Positions 23,738-35,229 of a stretch of 64,000 bases of DNA are shown piece by piece. The notes under the pieces were generated by a model, which saw only the letters and a list, made by a program, of their open reading frames with translations, did not search any database and was not told the DNA's origin. Source of the stretch: Geosiphon pyriformis (taxonomy: Eukaryota; Glomeromycota; Glomeromycetes; Archaeosporales; Geosiphonaceae); contig JAAOMT010000414.1 in the NCBI GenBank assembly GCA_016748015.1, forward strand, positions 102,353-166,352. Reading direction: 5' to 3'. Position 1 is the stretch's first letter; each line of letters starts with the position of its first letter. Position numbers and translations under genes: made by a program.

Positions 23738-24540
23738 TATTACTTATAAAAAAAAGTATCAAAAAACATAAGAAAAACAAATTTTAAAATAAACCAATAG
23801 AAGAATAGTACTTAATAAATAAGTATATATACAAGAAATTATGTTATATTTTTAAGAAATAACATAGAAAAAAGTAAAAATGTATAGAATTTTATATAAC
23901 ACAAATTATATATATATAATAAAAGTATTAAAAGCAAAAAAAAACAGAATAATAGTTAGAAATAAGTAATTATCCAATACTTTTTTTTTAAAAAGATAGT
24001 TTTTTATAACTTAAAATAAAATTATACTCATATTAATAAAAATATTCATTATTATCTAATTTATGTTGTTATTATTTGATTAAGAAATATTAATTATTTT
24101 TATACTATTAACAATTTATACTGATAAAATTTAATACTTAATTACACTAAACTAATAGCTTTTGATTATGACTATTAATGAAATAGTAATTTTTTATTTT
24201 ATTTTTTTTATTTTTTTATTTTTTATTTTATTTTTTTTGTTATTTACTAATTAATTAAAAAATTAAGTACTAAGCAATTAACATCAAAGATAGCCTGGTA
24301 AAAAACCTGTAAAACAAGAATAGAAAACTTAAAAATAGCTTACTAAAAGAGCATAACTGTTAGAATAAACTGGTTATTATACTAAAAAAAAAATTTACAG
24401 AAAAAACCATCAATTAAATCTTTGTTCATTATATAAAAAACTTAACCAAAATCTTCAAAAATCACTATTATCAATAGCTATTAAGCACTAAGTTACAGAT
24501 TTGTTATTTGTTTCAACACTTTAAATAAGTATCTGTAATA
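23738..24540 (+). repeat. Element C 3' LTR (class 1, decayed)
   Basis: TATTACTTATAAA to CTGTAATA, 803 bp, aligned with the LTRs of B by the U3 start, the TATATATA box (about 23908-23916) and the U5 end. The hairpins are largely lost (ACTATTAACA against TACTGATAAA). An interrupted T tract lies at about 24190-24240. Confidence 0.8.
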
Positions 24541-24569
24541 TTATTATATATAATACTTTTAATAAACAA

Positions 24570-25835
24570 TTCAAAAAAATTTTAGTATTTGAATTTAAAA
24601 AGAAGAAAAAGAAACTAATTACTGAAACTTACATGGCTCTTGAATTAACATCTAATTGGGTTAAGAAAAAAAACAGCTATTTAAAACATCTATAATATAA
24701 CTAATATTATTATGGCCTAAAAAAACCAGTTAACAATTTATTTATACAATTAAACCAGTTAATGATTGGTATATTTTATATTCAAAACTAGAACCAAAAA
24801 AACAACTGTTCTATATTTTACTCAAATACAAAAATTGTAACAAAAAGCTTTTATCTATAAAAGCTTATATATTTTTCAAGAAAAAATATAAAACTTATAT
24901 TTGCTATTACTATAAAGTCTATCATAAAAAACAATTTGACAGTTCAAAATAAAGTGAAAAATAGAATAATACATTCTGCTTTATATGTAGAGAATTATTG
25001 TATAAAAAATACAACTGAATTAATATTGCAATAAAAAGAGAAGTATATAACCAAACTTGTCAATATACTTTATCAATTCTTGAGAAAGTTAAATAAAAAA
25101 CATTTTTCAATACAGCATATAATAATATATTTAACAAACTATACTATTATTTAAATGATGCTAAAATAATTTATAATTTTGCCATGGTTTTAATTAATAA
25201 AGCTACTTAGAAAGATGTTTGCCAAATAAAAAAAGCAAAATATATTGAATATATAATAAAATTAGCTAGATTAAATTATAAAAATAAAGTAAAAACATAT
25301 TATTAAATTATAAGCTATATTTACTTAACCAAAAAAGCTCAAATTTAATAATTAAAGCAAATAAACATTTAACTATACAAAAAATATGTTATGTTTTATA
25401 ATAACTAATAATATTTAAAATACTATGTACTTAATATCTTTTTGTTCAATAAAAACAATAAGTATAAAATCAAATTTAAAGAATTTAAACTTAAAAAAAC
25501 TGCAATTATACCAATTTACTTAGTCAAAAATCAGCTTGTCATTCAGTTCAAGTATTTTAATAATAACAGTCAAGAAATTAAGCCAAAAAAGCTTATAAAA
25601 TTAATACAAAATACAATTTATAATATTCTGATAAAGATATCTTGGTTTTTTAACCAAAATTTTTAACAAAAATCAACTTTAAGATTGCTTTTAAAATTTT
25701 ATTAAGAGCAATAATTTAAATTGCTTCTTAATTATTTTTGGCCAACAAAAAAATCAATGTTAGAAAAAAAATCATCAATACAAAATACACAGAAGATATT
25801 ATTATTATGTTATAAAATAAAACTAATAAACCATT
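24570..25835 (+). pseudogene. Element D Cys-rich region and first half of dUTPase
   Basis: Recognisable blocks are the linker FEFKKKKKK, a Cys-rich stretch with ICYYYKVYH, FCFICRELL and NQTCQYTL (aligned with the CLAC and CQYTIL parts of G), and dUTPase motif II/III remnants near 25740-25810 (NVRKKIINTKYTEDIIIML). Motif I is not identifiable. The 74-codon frame 25442-25666 lies in the expected dUTPase N-terminal stretch but matches poorly. The sequence stops at the LINE. Confidence 0.65.
25825..25835 (+). repeat. LINE target-site duplication, left (AATAAACCATT)
   Basis: An exact 11-bp match to 32652-32662 at the far side of the LINE, in dUTPase sequence that continues there. In AT-rich DNA some chance matching is possible. 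Confidence 0.6.
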
Positions 25836-25991
25836 GAAAATTTTGGTTTCAAAAATAATTAAGTTATTATAAAACTTTTTTTTCTCTCCTACTTCCAAAA
25901 AACTCCAATAAGCACTTTTCTGAGAAAAAAAGTTTTTTGTTTTTCTTGTTAATAATATATTAACATTTCTTTAACTAACAATCCTTTCATC
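25836..25991 (+). promoter_or_regulatory. LINE 5' leader
   Basis: About 155 bp before the first codon, with pyrimidine-rich runs (CTTTTTTTTCTCTCCTAC). An internal promoter is expected for this class but none is recognisable. Confidence 0.4.
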
Positions 25992-27290
25992 GTGGATTTG
26001 GAAACTGTCTCTAGTGGTGACATGTCTAGTAAAAAGGCTCTTAAGGATGTGTTTTACAGTCCTGCTGGTGGTTCCTTTTCACAAAGAAAGAAAGCTTTTC
26101 TTGGAAATGTTAAATACTCTGGTGATGAAAAGAATATTTTTTTGAAGTCTGGTTCTGGTGCTAGTATATATTCTGATGTGAAGAGCCTATCTGGTGATGA
26201 TGATAATGTTAGTATGTCTGGTGGTTTTGATAGTTCTTTCTTGGACTTGGCTGTTAATACTCCCAAGGCTAAACAAGTGAATACTGGTGCAAATTTCAGT
26301 TCTCCTATTGGTTCTCTTGACTTTAAAATGGATGAAGAGATGAAACCTCTTCCACTCTCCCTTAGAAAAAAGGTTTCTTTGGATAAGATTTGGATTGATT
26401 CCAAGATCATCAAAACTTCTGTAGAGATGTCGGTTAAGAAATCATTTGCTTTGGACATCAATTTTTTGGCTGTGGAAGGGAAATTGACTACACAAAAAAC
26501 TCAGTTTGTCAGAAAAATTTTTTCAAAAATCAATGGTTTTGGGGGGGCCACTACTTCTTCAAAATTTGAAGGAATTATCAGATCAACATTTACATCAAAG
26601 AAAAGCATGAAAAAGGCCATTTTATTGGCTGGCAAAAATGGAATCAGCATAAACAATGATCTTAGGAAACAAGAATTTCATTCAGATTGGGTCATAGTAA
26701 TTAAGGAAATTCTCATGAACACGCTTAAGGATATGATTGTCACTACAGTTTCTGAGTTTGGGCAAATTAAGTTGATCAAAATTCAGTTAATTGGAATGTG
26801 TCAAAAGACTGTGATGGAGTTTGTTGAATTGAGTCAAGCCGATCTGTTGGCCTCAAAATAGTTATTCCTGATCGGGAAGGATTCAGTACGTGTTGCCAAA
26901 GCAGCAAAAGATCGTAATATCTAGGCATCGAGAGATCAGTTCAGGGTGCTGTTGTTTACTTTGCCAGTGGGAATGACTGCACATGATCTTGGTACTCTTT
27001 TGGAAAAGACTGGCGAAAAAACTTGCATCATCAATTATTCATTGGAAACTGGCAATAGATTTTGTTGTGCTGTGGTTGGCTTTGAATCTAATGAGGAGTT
27101 GGAATCTGCTTTTCTCGCTGAGCCTATTTTCGGTGGGGTGCATCTCTCATGGGCTAGATTGGATTTGGTTTGGTGTGCGAAGTGTGGGTGTTTTGGCCAT
27201 TCTACTTTGGAGTGTGATGCATCAGTTGAGTCATCTTCTGGCCTCCCAAATTTGTTTAAGAAGTCTGCTTCTGGTTTTGATCGTCTTTAG
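25992..27290 (+). pseudogene. LINE N-terminal gag-like region with CCHC knuckle
   Basis: Starts at 25992 with GTG where an ATG would be expected (GTG GAT TTG GAA), followed by a Ser/Gly/Lys-rich N-terminus (DLETVSSGDMSSKKALK). It is open to a TAG at 26858-26860, which stands where LLASK-W would read on, and continues in the same frame. The segment 26946-27170 (LPVGMTAHDLGTLLE, then CCAVVGFESNEELESAF) is RRM-like in pattern. The knuckle CAKCGCFGHSTLEC (27174-27215) is intact CCHC. The product would bind element RNA. Another in-frame TAG closes the frame at about 27288-27290. Confidence 0.85.
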
Positions 27291-27850
27291 TTAGCCAGGT
27301 TGTATGCGAAAAAAAATGTTCCTATCTTTTGCCCCGCTGTTTTTGGCAGAAAATTGTGGACTCAAGTGGTGTCTCTTGCCTTCTTTTCTGGTTCTGGTTT
27401 GCTCTCTGGTAGTACACCTCTCTCTTTTGGTTTTTCTGGTCCTCAGGTCAATGGTTTGGGTGATTATTTGGCAGTTTTAGAGCATTCTTTGGAAATTCTT
27501 TTGGATCAGGTTTCTGTTATTCTTAGGAAATTGAGTTTTGTTGATCTGGTGCCTTTGGTATCCACTTCTCATGCTCCTTCTATGGCTGGTTTAGTGCCTT
27601 CAGCTCTGGTTGTGGATTTAGATATGACTCTGGATGATATGTTAGCTCCATCCGTTCCCCTTCTTTCTGGTAGTGATAAGCCTACTGCTGGTCTTAGTTC
27701 GAGTGGTTCTAAGGTTCTTACCTCTAAGGTAGATGGTTTGAAATTCAAATTGTCTACTCTAGAAGCTTTGTTTGATTCAATCCTGGCAAGATTGGATCTC
27801 TTGTGTTCTGGTTCAGGCTTGTCCTTACTCCCTTCATCCCAATGAGTAAT
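27291..27850 (+). pseudogene. LINE linker, Ser/Leu-rich
   Basis: An open stretch (27300-27845) in the same frame as the gag-like region. It begins LYAKKNVPIFCP and is followed by long Ser-, Gly- and Leu-rich sequence, with the repeated pattern LEHSLEILLDQVS and LEALFDSILARLDLL that could form a coiled coil. It ends at a TGA, after which the endonuclease continues in another frame, implying an indel near 27845. No enzymatic motif. Confidence 0.7.
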
Positions 27851-27853
27851 CTA

Positions 27854-28600
27854 ATCTGGAAATTAGCTATGTGCAACGTTTGGAGTATCAATGTCCCTGC
27901 AAAACAGGCAGACATGGTCCATTGACATGTGAGTTCTGGGAATATGGTTTCCTTTGTTGCTGAGACAAAATTAAGGTCTTCTTCTGGATCATGAATCAGG
28001 GACAAATTTGATGGGATTCAGATTTTTACTTTTGGGTTGGATATTGGTTATCTTGGTGTTAGCATTGCTGTGATTATAAACAACTCTTTGACTCACTATG
28101 TTTCTAGGGTTGAGAAGGTTCCTGGTTGTTTGATTTCAATTTGGCTTTTGTTTAAAGACAAGCTTTCAGTTACAATTTTGGGTTTGTATACTGGTGCTTC
28201 TCCTGGGACTAGGTTTGCTCAGACTCCTGCAGTGAATTTTCTTATTGTTAAGACTGTTAACTTCAGCATTTTTGTCATTCTGGATGGTAATTTTAACGAG
28301 AATAATTCTGGAAGGAGTGTAAGTTTTAAGTTCTGTTTGGGTTTGGGTTTAGTCAATTCTTTTGCTGGACACTCTTTGGTCAAAACAGCTACATAGAGCA
28401 ATTCTAGGGGAGTGGAGAAAACAATTGATTTTATTCTTGTTAGTGGGACTCTATTTTCTGCTGTTGTGAAACATTGTGTCAATTCTGTTTCTGATTTCTT
28501 CAATACGGATCACAAATCTGTCATGATATCAGTTGGCTTGGGTGAGTGCTTAGATGTTTGGCTAAATGGTTTGCATAAACAGACCAATAAGGACTATTGA
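27854..28600 (+). pseudogene. EN: LINE APE-type endonuclease
   Basis: The domain would nick the target DNA. Landmarks in order: KLAMCNV near the start, AETKL (about 27960), a GYLGVSIAVIINNSL strand, LDGNFNEN (GDFNE equivalent, about 28280, with the second residue changed) and NTDHKSVMISV (about 28502-28535) with the catalytic Asp-His pair. In-frame stops occur at about 27923, 27992 and 28394. The family (exonuclease-endonuclease-phosphatase fold) is clear, but the altered GDFNE and the stops make activity unlikely. Confidence 0.83.
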
Positions 28601-30927
28601 AAGTTTAGGATCAAGAATGCTGATGGTGCTGGGTGGTTCCATTTTAAGGAATGTTCCTCTGCTAAAATGTTGGAGGTAAAGGGGAGATTTTTTAGTGCTA
28701 CTGCTAGTCTTGATTTGGATGCTATGTGGTCTTTACTGGAAAAGATGGTGGTGGATTCTGTAGATGAAATATTTTTCAGACATTGGTTCTGTGATTTTCA
28801 GTGCTCAAAAAATAAACATTCTTCTAGGTTCCTGGGTTTGGAGTTGCTAGTTGCCAAGATAGTCAAATGCCTGACCTCTGCTGATACTTCTGGTTTCGAT
28901 CAATTCATGAAAAAATGGTTAGCTCTGGATGCTGGTAAAGCTCTTGTTCTGGAGGACATGGTTCGTGGTGGCCAAAAAGTGGAGGACCTTCTTAGTTATT
29001 TGTTGCTCGTCAGAAAAGGGTACAGAAAATCCAAGATAATTGAGTCAAAGTTGCTGCAAGAGACTACTATCAGAAAGGCTATTGAGAGGCATATAAAACA
29101 ATTTTGCTCAGACAAAAGGAGTATGATTAGGAGTGTTCTGGATCAGCCATTTCAAAAGGTGGTGTTGGATCACTTGGTGGTTAATGATGAGTTGATATTG
29201 GAGCCAAAAGAGGTCAGGTCAAGTGTTGACAAGATTATGGAGGGTTGGACATGGAAGTGTATGATGCCTATAGTGCTGTCTGATCTCTGGGCTTGTCAGT
29301 ATGCACCTTTGAACTATGTTAGAAATGATGCCTTTTTTAACGTAATGAATGTGATTAGCATGGGTAAATTGCTTTTGGTTACTAATGGCCTGCCTGATGA
29401 CAAAGCTGCTGACTTGTCTGGCATTTCCAATGAACTCTGGAAACATGGTTGTGATAAGGTGTTGGAATGCCTTTTGGTGTTGCTAAATGTGTGTTTATCT
29501 ATTGGCATGGTGCCTGCTTTGTAGAAGAGAGCATGTGTCTCAATGATCCCTAAGCCTTATGATTGGGATGGAGTTCTTACTAATACTCAACTTATTGCTT
29601 TGATTGAGACTGCCAGAAAGATTTTGTCTGATCACATCTTTTTGGCTTGTAGTAAGTTTGGTGTTCTCTGAAGTGATAATTTTTTGGTGCTCCATGGTAC
29701 TTCTATGCTATCTCCAGTGTTTGCGGTTGGTTTAGTTGTGGAAGATGCTCTTGAAAAGAATAGAGAAATTTGGTTGGTTTTGCAGGATATGCAGAAGGTG
29801 TATGATTCTGTTGGTTGGCCTTACTTGAAAGCTAGTCTGCGGCACATCAAAATGTGTAAGAAGTTTATTGGGTTTTTTGGGAACATTCACGAGGATAGGG
29901 TTAATAAGATAATGACTAATTTCGGCTTGTCAGATGGCTATAGTGTACATGATGGATTGGACCAGGGTAAAGTTTTTTCACCTCTCTTATGAAGGATTTT
30001 CTATGATCCACTCTTATGCGAAGTGAAACAACACAAGCATTTGTGCAGATACTATGTTGATTCTAAGTTTGTTGCAAAGATGGGCAGAGTAAAGGATATG
30101 GATAAGATGATGTCTTATTTAGCAGCTGGTGCATTCGTCGATGATATGATTTGGATTGGAAATTGTCAGGCCTCCACTCAATATGCTCTGAACATTGCCA
30201 GTGAATTCTTTGAAATCAATGATATTTCTATTAATAATGATAAAACAGTGGCTATTTCCATTAATTAGGGTGTTAAGGTTGTCTCTCTAAGTATTTGTGA
30301 TCAGCCAATCTCAATTGCTAAAAAGGGCAAAGCTTATTGTTATCTGGGTATCTTTTTGTCTACAGAGGGTTTGTCTAAACCTAGTGTGTTCAAAGCTCAT
30401 TCTGATGTTCGGTTTTTTGTCAATATCGTGCTTAGAAAGACTATTACAGATAAGCAGTTCTTGTATTTGGTCTCAGCTGTCTTGCAGCCTATTGTTAGTT
30501 ATCAGACTCAGTTTAGTTTTGTTTCATCTGGTGTTTGTCACAAATGGGATGTCATGATTAGGAAGAGTCTTAAATCCAAAGCTGATTTGCCTCATGATTT
30601 TCTGGATGCTACCTTATATTACTTTTCTTTGTATGGCTTGAAGACTTTTAAACAAGTGCAATTTGAAGGGAAGATCGCTGCTTTGGTGTTCTTTTCTAAT
30701 GCCTCTGGGGTCCTTGGGCATTTGTTTGATCATAAGTTTTTAGACTTGCAGGTTCTTGGCTGGACTCCTCTGGATCCTTTGCAGTTTTCTGTCAAGTTGC
30801 ATGTTAGTTCAGTCAACAACTTTTTGGCTGGAATTGTGAAAATTTTTTTGAGTAATGAGCTTTCCTTGGCTAACAACCTTTCCAATGCCTTCACAATCCA
30901 GGTCATTTTTCACTTTTGTCAATTCTA
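28601..30927 (+). pseudogene. RT: LINE reverse transcriptase with N-terminal extension
   Basis: One frame with few stops. The helical extension (28667-29524) contains DHLVVNDELILEP and the LPDDKAADLSGISNELWKH block typical of LINE RTs. RT then shows LVLQDMQKVYDSVGW (about 29776-29820), HDGLDQGKVFSPLL (about 29950), AGAFVDDMIWIGN (catalytic Asp pair codons 30140-30145) and CYLGIFLSTEG (about 30336-30370). TGA and TAG codons at about 29522, 29669, 29990 and 30266 replace Trp, Arg or Gln codons. The FVDD box is intact. It would make cDNA at the nicked target. Confidence 0.9.
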
Positions 30928-31970
30928 GGTAGTTCTGAGTATTTTAATTCTGTTCACTCTCTGAAGCATTTTAGGATTGCTTTTGGTGATCGGATTTTGG
31001 ATAAGAGAGACCATGTGCTAGATTGGAAGATCTTTTATTGTTAGAAGAGGTTGGACCCATGAGGCTCCGTGCCTTACTGGTTCTCAGTCACGTCTAAGTT
31101 TATGTTAGTTCAAGGCTTTTCTGCTTTTAGTTCTGCTGGTTTTGTTCAGTCTATTGATACAAACATTTTAGATTCTGAAGTGTTTTCTCTGGTGAAAGAT
31201 GGATTGCATGATATCTGGTCTAGTTGCTTTGAGGTGTATACTGATGGATCTTTGAAAAATGCTGGCTTGGTTAATGCTGCTTGTGGTGCTACTGTGTATT
31301 TTCCAGTTTTGGATAGAAGTGTTGGTGTTGTGGTTGGTGGTCTACTGTCCTCTATTCTGGCTGAGTTGTAGGCTGTTGCATTGGCTCTTGAGTGTGTACC
31401 TTCCTTTTGTTGAGTGATTTTGTATACTGATAGCCAAGCTGCTATTGATGCTTGCTTGTCGGAGTTGTCTTGTGCCATGCCTGATTTTTGTAATTGGTGC
31501 TGGTTAGAGAAACACCATATTTTCAATTTGGTTAGGGAAAAAAATTTCGAGGTGGTCTAAGTTAAGGTTAAGGGCCATTTTGGCATTTCAGGTAATGTCA
31601 AGGCTGATTTGGCAGCTGGGGATGCTGCTCGATCTCCCTTCTCTTTGTTGGCTGGAGTTCATGAACATTATTTGGTGGCTAAAAACACGGCAATCTCTGG
31701 TAATGCCCGCCACTTTTCAAGAGACATTTTTCAATCTATTAATCGTGTTCACTGGAAGACTGGGCCTGGTGTGGATGTGATACCTGTTGACCTTGTTGGG
31801 TGTGTAGACTGGATTTCTACCACAAAGGTTTGGCATCTAGACTCTCATATGCTCACTGAGTTCACTGGTCGGAAAACTTCAAATTTGCATTCATATTTAA
31901 TGAAAGCTATACACAGATGTCTTCCAGTAGCTGTTCGAAAAAGACTGTATGATAGGGGTTATTCTGGCGT
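30928..31970 (+). pseudogene. RH: LINE RNase H region
   Basis: A new frame starts at about 30928. The RNase H signature is VYTDGSLKNAG (about 31236), an LAEL-stop-AVALALE helix with the catalytic Glu (about 31362), ILYTDSQAAIDAC (about 31420) and VKGHFGISGNVKADLAAG (about 31567-31620), with the His and Asp of the last block present. All expected acidic residues are visible, but three stops interrupt the domain. It would remove RNA from the hybrid. The part before it (30928-31200) links RT to RNase H. Confidence 0.87.
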
Positions 31971-31973
31971 ATT

Positions 31974-32513
31974 GTGTGTGGTGGAGTGGAATTTTCTGAC
32001 CATGCCTTCACGTGCTCTCGGAATGTTGTTATTTGTGATGAGATTCTGGTTGAGGCTTCTGCTCATTGGGTTTTGGTGGCGGGTTTTTGTGACTTGTCAT
32101 CTTCAGCTGTTTTGTGGACGTTGTCTACCTGTTTTCTAAATGTAGGTTTGTATTCTATTGTGTGTAAGGGCTTCGTGCTGGATGAATGGTGCAAGGAAGC
32201 TTGGGGTGTATTTGAAAATAAGAAGCAGGCCATTGGTGAGGTTATCAGTTTTGTTAGGTTTGTAGCTGATTTACATCATGTGAAGGCATGGTTGGTGAGA
32301 TCTGAGCACAGGGTGCGGATGGAGAAGACTGGTTTGGTTGCTAATGGTGGGGTTGTTTCTGGTCTGTTTTGTGATGTTTCTTCTATATTGTCGGGTGGAA
32401 TGGTTAGAATGCTTGGTGTGGTTGAATCATTCACTGTTAGCTTTGGTTATTATTTGCTGTGCTGTTTTTTTTCTGGTTTAGATGGTGTTGTTAGTATCAA
32501 TATAGGTGTATAG
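31974..32513 (+). pseudogene. LINE C-terminal part with Cys/His cluster
   Basis: 179 open codons in the original frame of the N-terminal part, joined after an indel near 31970. The start has a CGGVEFSDHAFTC pattern; with Cys residues just upstream in the other frame (VLCVV) it suggests a zinc-binding motif, as often found at the end of RT proteins of this type. It ends at a TAG at 32511-32513 after VSINIGV. The function is unknown; perhaps RNA or target binding. Confidence 0.75.
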
Positions 32514-32651
32514 TGTTGCCTTGACTGGTCTAAGTGGCTAGCCATATGTAGTAAGAGTGTAAATTGCATTTAGTTTGGGTTACTTAGCTTGGCTCTATGT
32601 ACTAGATAGCAGTTGGGCTTCACTCAATAAAAGTGGAAAAAATAAAATAAA
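32514..32651 (+). other. LINE 3' UTR and A-rich tail
   Basis: About 140 bp with a CAATAAAAG polyadenylation-like signal (about 32623-32632), followed by GGAAAAAATAAAATAAAAAT. The tail is a short AAATAA-type repeat and not pure A. Confidence 0.7.
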
Positions 32652-32662
32652 AATAAACCATT
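32652..32662 (+). repeat. LINE target-site duplication, right (AATAAACCATT)
   Basis: Partner of 25825-25835. Element D dUTPase resumes here (NKPFKIKHTEKIAQII). Confidence 0.6.
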
Positions 32663-34365
32663 CAAGATTAAACATACTGAGAAAATTGCACAAATTATTT
32701 ATTTATTCTTAATTAACATATTGGATTTACAATTAGTTATATTAAAAAAACAATTAGGCAAAAGCAAAAAAAAAATTCAAGATTTTGATTTAACTAAACA
32801 ATTTACAGTTTTAATCAATATAGTTTTTAATACACAGAATAAATTTTACCAGATTTTTTAACTTTTTTAGCCAATTATTATTTTACTATTTGGAAAATAT
32901 TATGAAATTTACATCTGCTTAAAACCTATTATCATACAGTAAATTTTTAATTCAATAAACAAATTTGCAAAGAACATAATATTTTAATACTAAATATTTA
33001 TATTTCTAAGAAAATAAGAAAATTTCAGATTATTTTACAATTCTAATAATTATCTAATTGTTCTATTAAATAAATTAAAAATTAAAATCATATATAGCAA
33101 TATTTTTTAAGAAAAATCTTTTAAATTGTTTTAAATTTATCAAAATTATAAAACATATATTATTCTCAAACTTAAACATTATTTTTACTACTAAAAACTA
33201 CCACATTATTGAAAAAAAAACTTTTTCAAATTAATATGAGTCTCTTAAAATTCTAACAACAAAGACAATTAAAACAATTTATTACAAAAAAACTAATATT
33301 ATATAGCATTAAATTCACACAAAAAATGCTTCATCAAAATATCAACAGATCTACTAAGTTTTACTAATTAGCCACCAATTTATTAGAGAAAAAATCTAAC
33401 AAATACTCAATAATAGTCTTATTTAATTATCCAGAAGTTTTTGGATCTTACCAATAGTTCTTATAAAAAATAAAAATAAAAAAATTTGATTTTGTGTCAA
33501 TTATTGTTAACTAAATAGTATTACAATTAAAGATATATACTTTTTATTCAAAATTAACAATATGCTAAATACTCTAATAAAAACCAGATTTTTTTTAACT
33601 TTAAACTTGAAAACCAGATACTAACAATTTGAAATAGATCTTAAAAACTGCTCTAAAACAGTCTTTACTATTTAAGAAGAAAATTATAAATTCAATATAA
33701 TGTTTTTAAACTTTGCAATACACCAGCAATATTTCAATAACTATGGATATTGTATATAAAGAACTCTTATAATAATCAGTAATTATTTATCTTAATGATA
33801 TTAATATATATTTTTTAAGTTTCAAAGCTTATTTAATTTATTTGCAAGAAATTTTTTAACAATTACAGAAAGCAGAATTAAAACTTAATATTAAGAAATG
33901 CTACTTTGGAAAAACAAACTTGATTTTTTTTAAACATATTATTAGCAAAAATAGAATTCAACCTAATTCAAAAACAATTAATGTTGTCAAAAATTTTAAA
34001 ATTCTCTAAAATATCACAAAATTAAAAAAATTTATAGAATTAGCCTTTTATTACTGAAAATTTATCAAAAAATTTTCTGAAATTGCCAAACTTTTTAATT
34101 ATTTAACCAATAAAAATATCTGATATTAATAAACAAAAAAACAGCAAAAAGTTTTTGAAACTTTTAAAATAAAATTAACTATAGCATTAGTTTTTTCCTA
34201 TTTAGATTTCAACAAATAATTTTGATTAGTCACTAATATTTTATATACAGTATTTAGTACTATTTTATTATAATTAAATAATAATAGCTTATATTAACAA
34301 AATACTTAAATCCACTAAAACAAAATATAACTTAATTAAATTAAAAGCAGCAGCTATTATTTCAG
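32663..34365 (+). pseudogene. RT: Element D dUTPase end, connector, RT and RNase H
   Basis: Resumes with motif IV (EKIAQIIYL) and a motif V-like IQDFDLTKQFTVLIN, then a heavily decayed connector. RT is visible from about 33690: LCNTPAIFQ, IYLNDINI (first catalytic Asp changed to Asn), LKLNIKKCYFGKTNLIFFKHIISK and FYYKFIKKFS with stops. RNase H begins near 34150 (FNKQFILVTNI-like block) and stops at the helix equivalent to ALEHLAIYWAV, where the element E LTR starts at 34366. It is too degraded for any function. Confidence 0.72.
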
Positions 34366-35166
34366 TATTACTCATAGAATATAAAAAATATATTAACATA
34401 TAAATTAGCCAATCAGAAGTAGCCATAGTAAATATGAAATTCCAGAATTTTTCTTAGAAGAATTACAAGATTCCAAGAATTTTAGAATTCTTATACAAGA
34501 AATCACAAGATTTCAGAATTCCAGAATTCTTCTTAAAAGAATTAAGAAATTTCAATTATGTATATACAGCAGTAGCATTAGAAAAAGAAAAAACAGATCT
34601 CTCAGTTTAGATTTGATTTAAGGAACCTTTTTATTTACAAATATCAATAAATAACTATTCACTATCTTAATCTATTCTCTACTATCAACACTTCATGTTG
34701 ATAATAACTGATACTTAACCACACTGAAATAATAGCTCTTAATCATGGCTATTAATGGAATACTAATATTTATTGTTTTGGCTTATTTCTTTATTTTTTT
34801 TCATTTTTTTCATTTATTTTCTTTTGTTATTTCTTTTTGTTTTACTAATTGATTAAGGATTAAAAAGTGCTGAGTTACAGATGTCATAGGGACTGGTAAA
34901 AGACTTATGAAACAAGAGTAAAACACTCATAATTGAGAATAGCTTACCAGAAGGATTACCAGCCACCATGCTAAGAATGAAATTCGATGGAATTGTGATT
35001 CTGGAAGACTACTGAAACAACAATTGAATCTTTGTTTATTATACAAAAGACTCCACCAAAATCTTCAGATTATGAAAACCTTCAAAAATCAACATCATTA
35101 AATCAATTGAGCACCAAGTTATGGGTTTGTTATTTGCTATAAGACCCCAAATAATTACCTGTAACA
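34366..35166 (+). repeat. Element E 5' LTR (class 2)
   Basis: Begins TATTACTCATAGAATATA and ends CTGTAACA, 801 bp. U3 differs from class 1: a GTATATTAGC-like block, then repeats of AGAATTCCAGAATT type (about 34440-34550). The TATA-like TATGTATATAC lies at about 34558-34568. The downstream half (polyadenylation-like AATAAATAA, hairpin pair at about 34682-34760, T tract, U5) is shared with class 1. The four bases before it are TCAG; the expected partner lies outside the window. Confidence 0.88.
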
Positions 35167-35168
35167 TT

Positions 35169-35211
35169 TGATGCTTCCTGTAAGATATAATTTTACAGAA
35201 AACCAGTACCA
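35169..35211 (+). promoter_or_regulatory. Primer-binding site and 43-nt leader stem-loop (element E)
   Basis: TGATGCTTCCTGTAAG two bases after the LTR. The inner stem CTGTAAGAT / ATTTTACAG with loop ATA pairs fully (one G-U), and the module ends in AGTACCA. Confidence 0.65.
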
Positions 35212-35229
35212 ACAACAAGTCATCCAAAA

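Larger units (their letters stand above)
22545..24540 (+). mobile_element. Element C: 3' end of a class 1 Ty3/gypsy copy
   Basis: Only the end of the integrase, the CTD and the 3' LTR remain. The left boundary (about 22545) is a truncation with no LTR. It is among the most AT-shifted copies. The right LTR end (24540) is followed within about 30 bp by element D. Confidence 0.8.
25836..32651 (+). mobile_element. LINE (non-LTR retrotransposon), nearly full length
   Basis: About 6.8 kb of T/G-rich sequence that stands out from its A-rich surroundings. The order is gag-like region with a CCHC knuckle, Ser/Leu-rich linker, APE-type endonuclease, RT, RNase H, a Cys/His C-terminal part, and an A-rich 3' tail. 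Only three frame changes (about 27845, 30928, 31970) and a limited number of stops separate it from one long frame, so it is less decayed than the surrounding element D. The 5' boundary is uncertain by about 40 bp, because 25836-25875 could still belong to D. Confidence 0.92.
24570..34365 (+). mobile_element. Element D: very old divergent Ty3/gypsy copy split by a LINE
   Basis: Internal sequence only, from the post-protease linker to RNase H, in two pieces (24570-25835 and 32652-34365) separated by the LINE. It is more divergent from the other copies than they are from each other and may be another subfamily of dUTPase-bearing gypsy. The right end at 34365 is where element E begins; the rest of D would lie beyond the window. 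Confidence 0.78.

Noticed and set aside
25442-25666. Separate small gene of 74 codons
   Set aside because: It lies in the expected position of the dUTPase N-terminal part of element D, with Lys/Asn/Ile-rich composition of decayed sequence and no independent motif.
26054-26461. 135-codon minus-strand frame opposite the LINE
   Set aside because: Mirror of the LINE N-terminal frame; no known motif and no promoter context.
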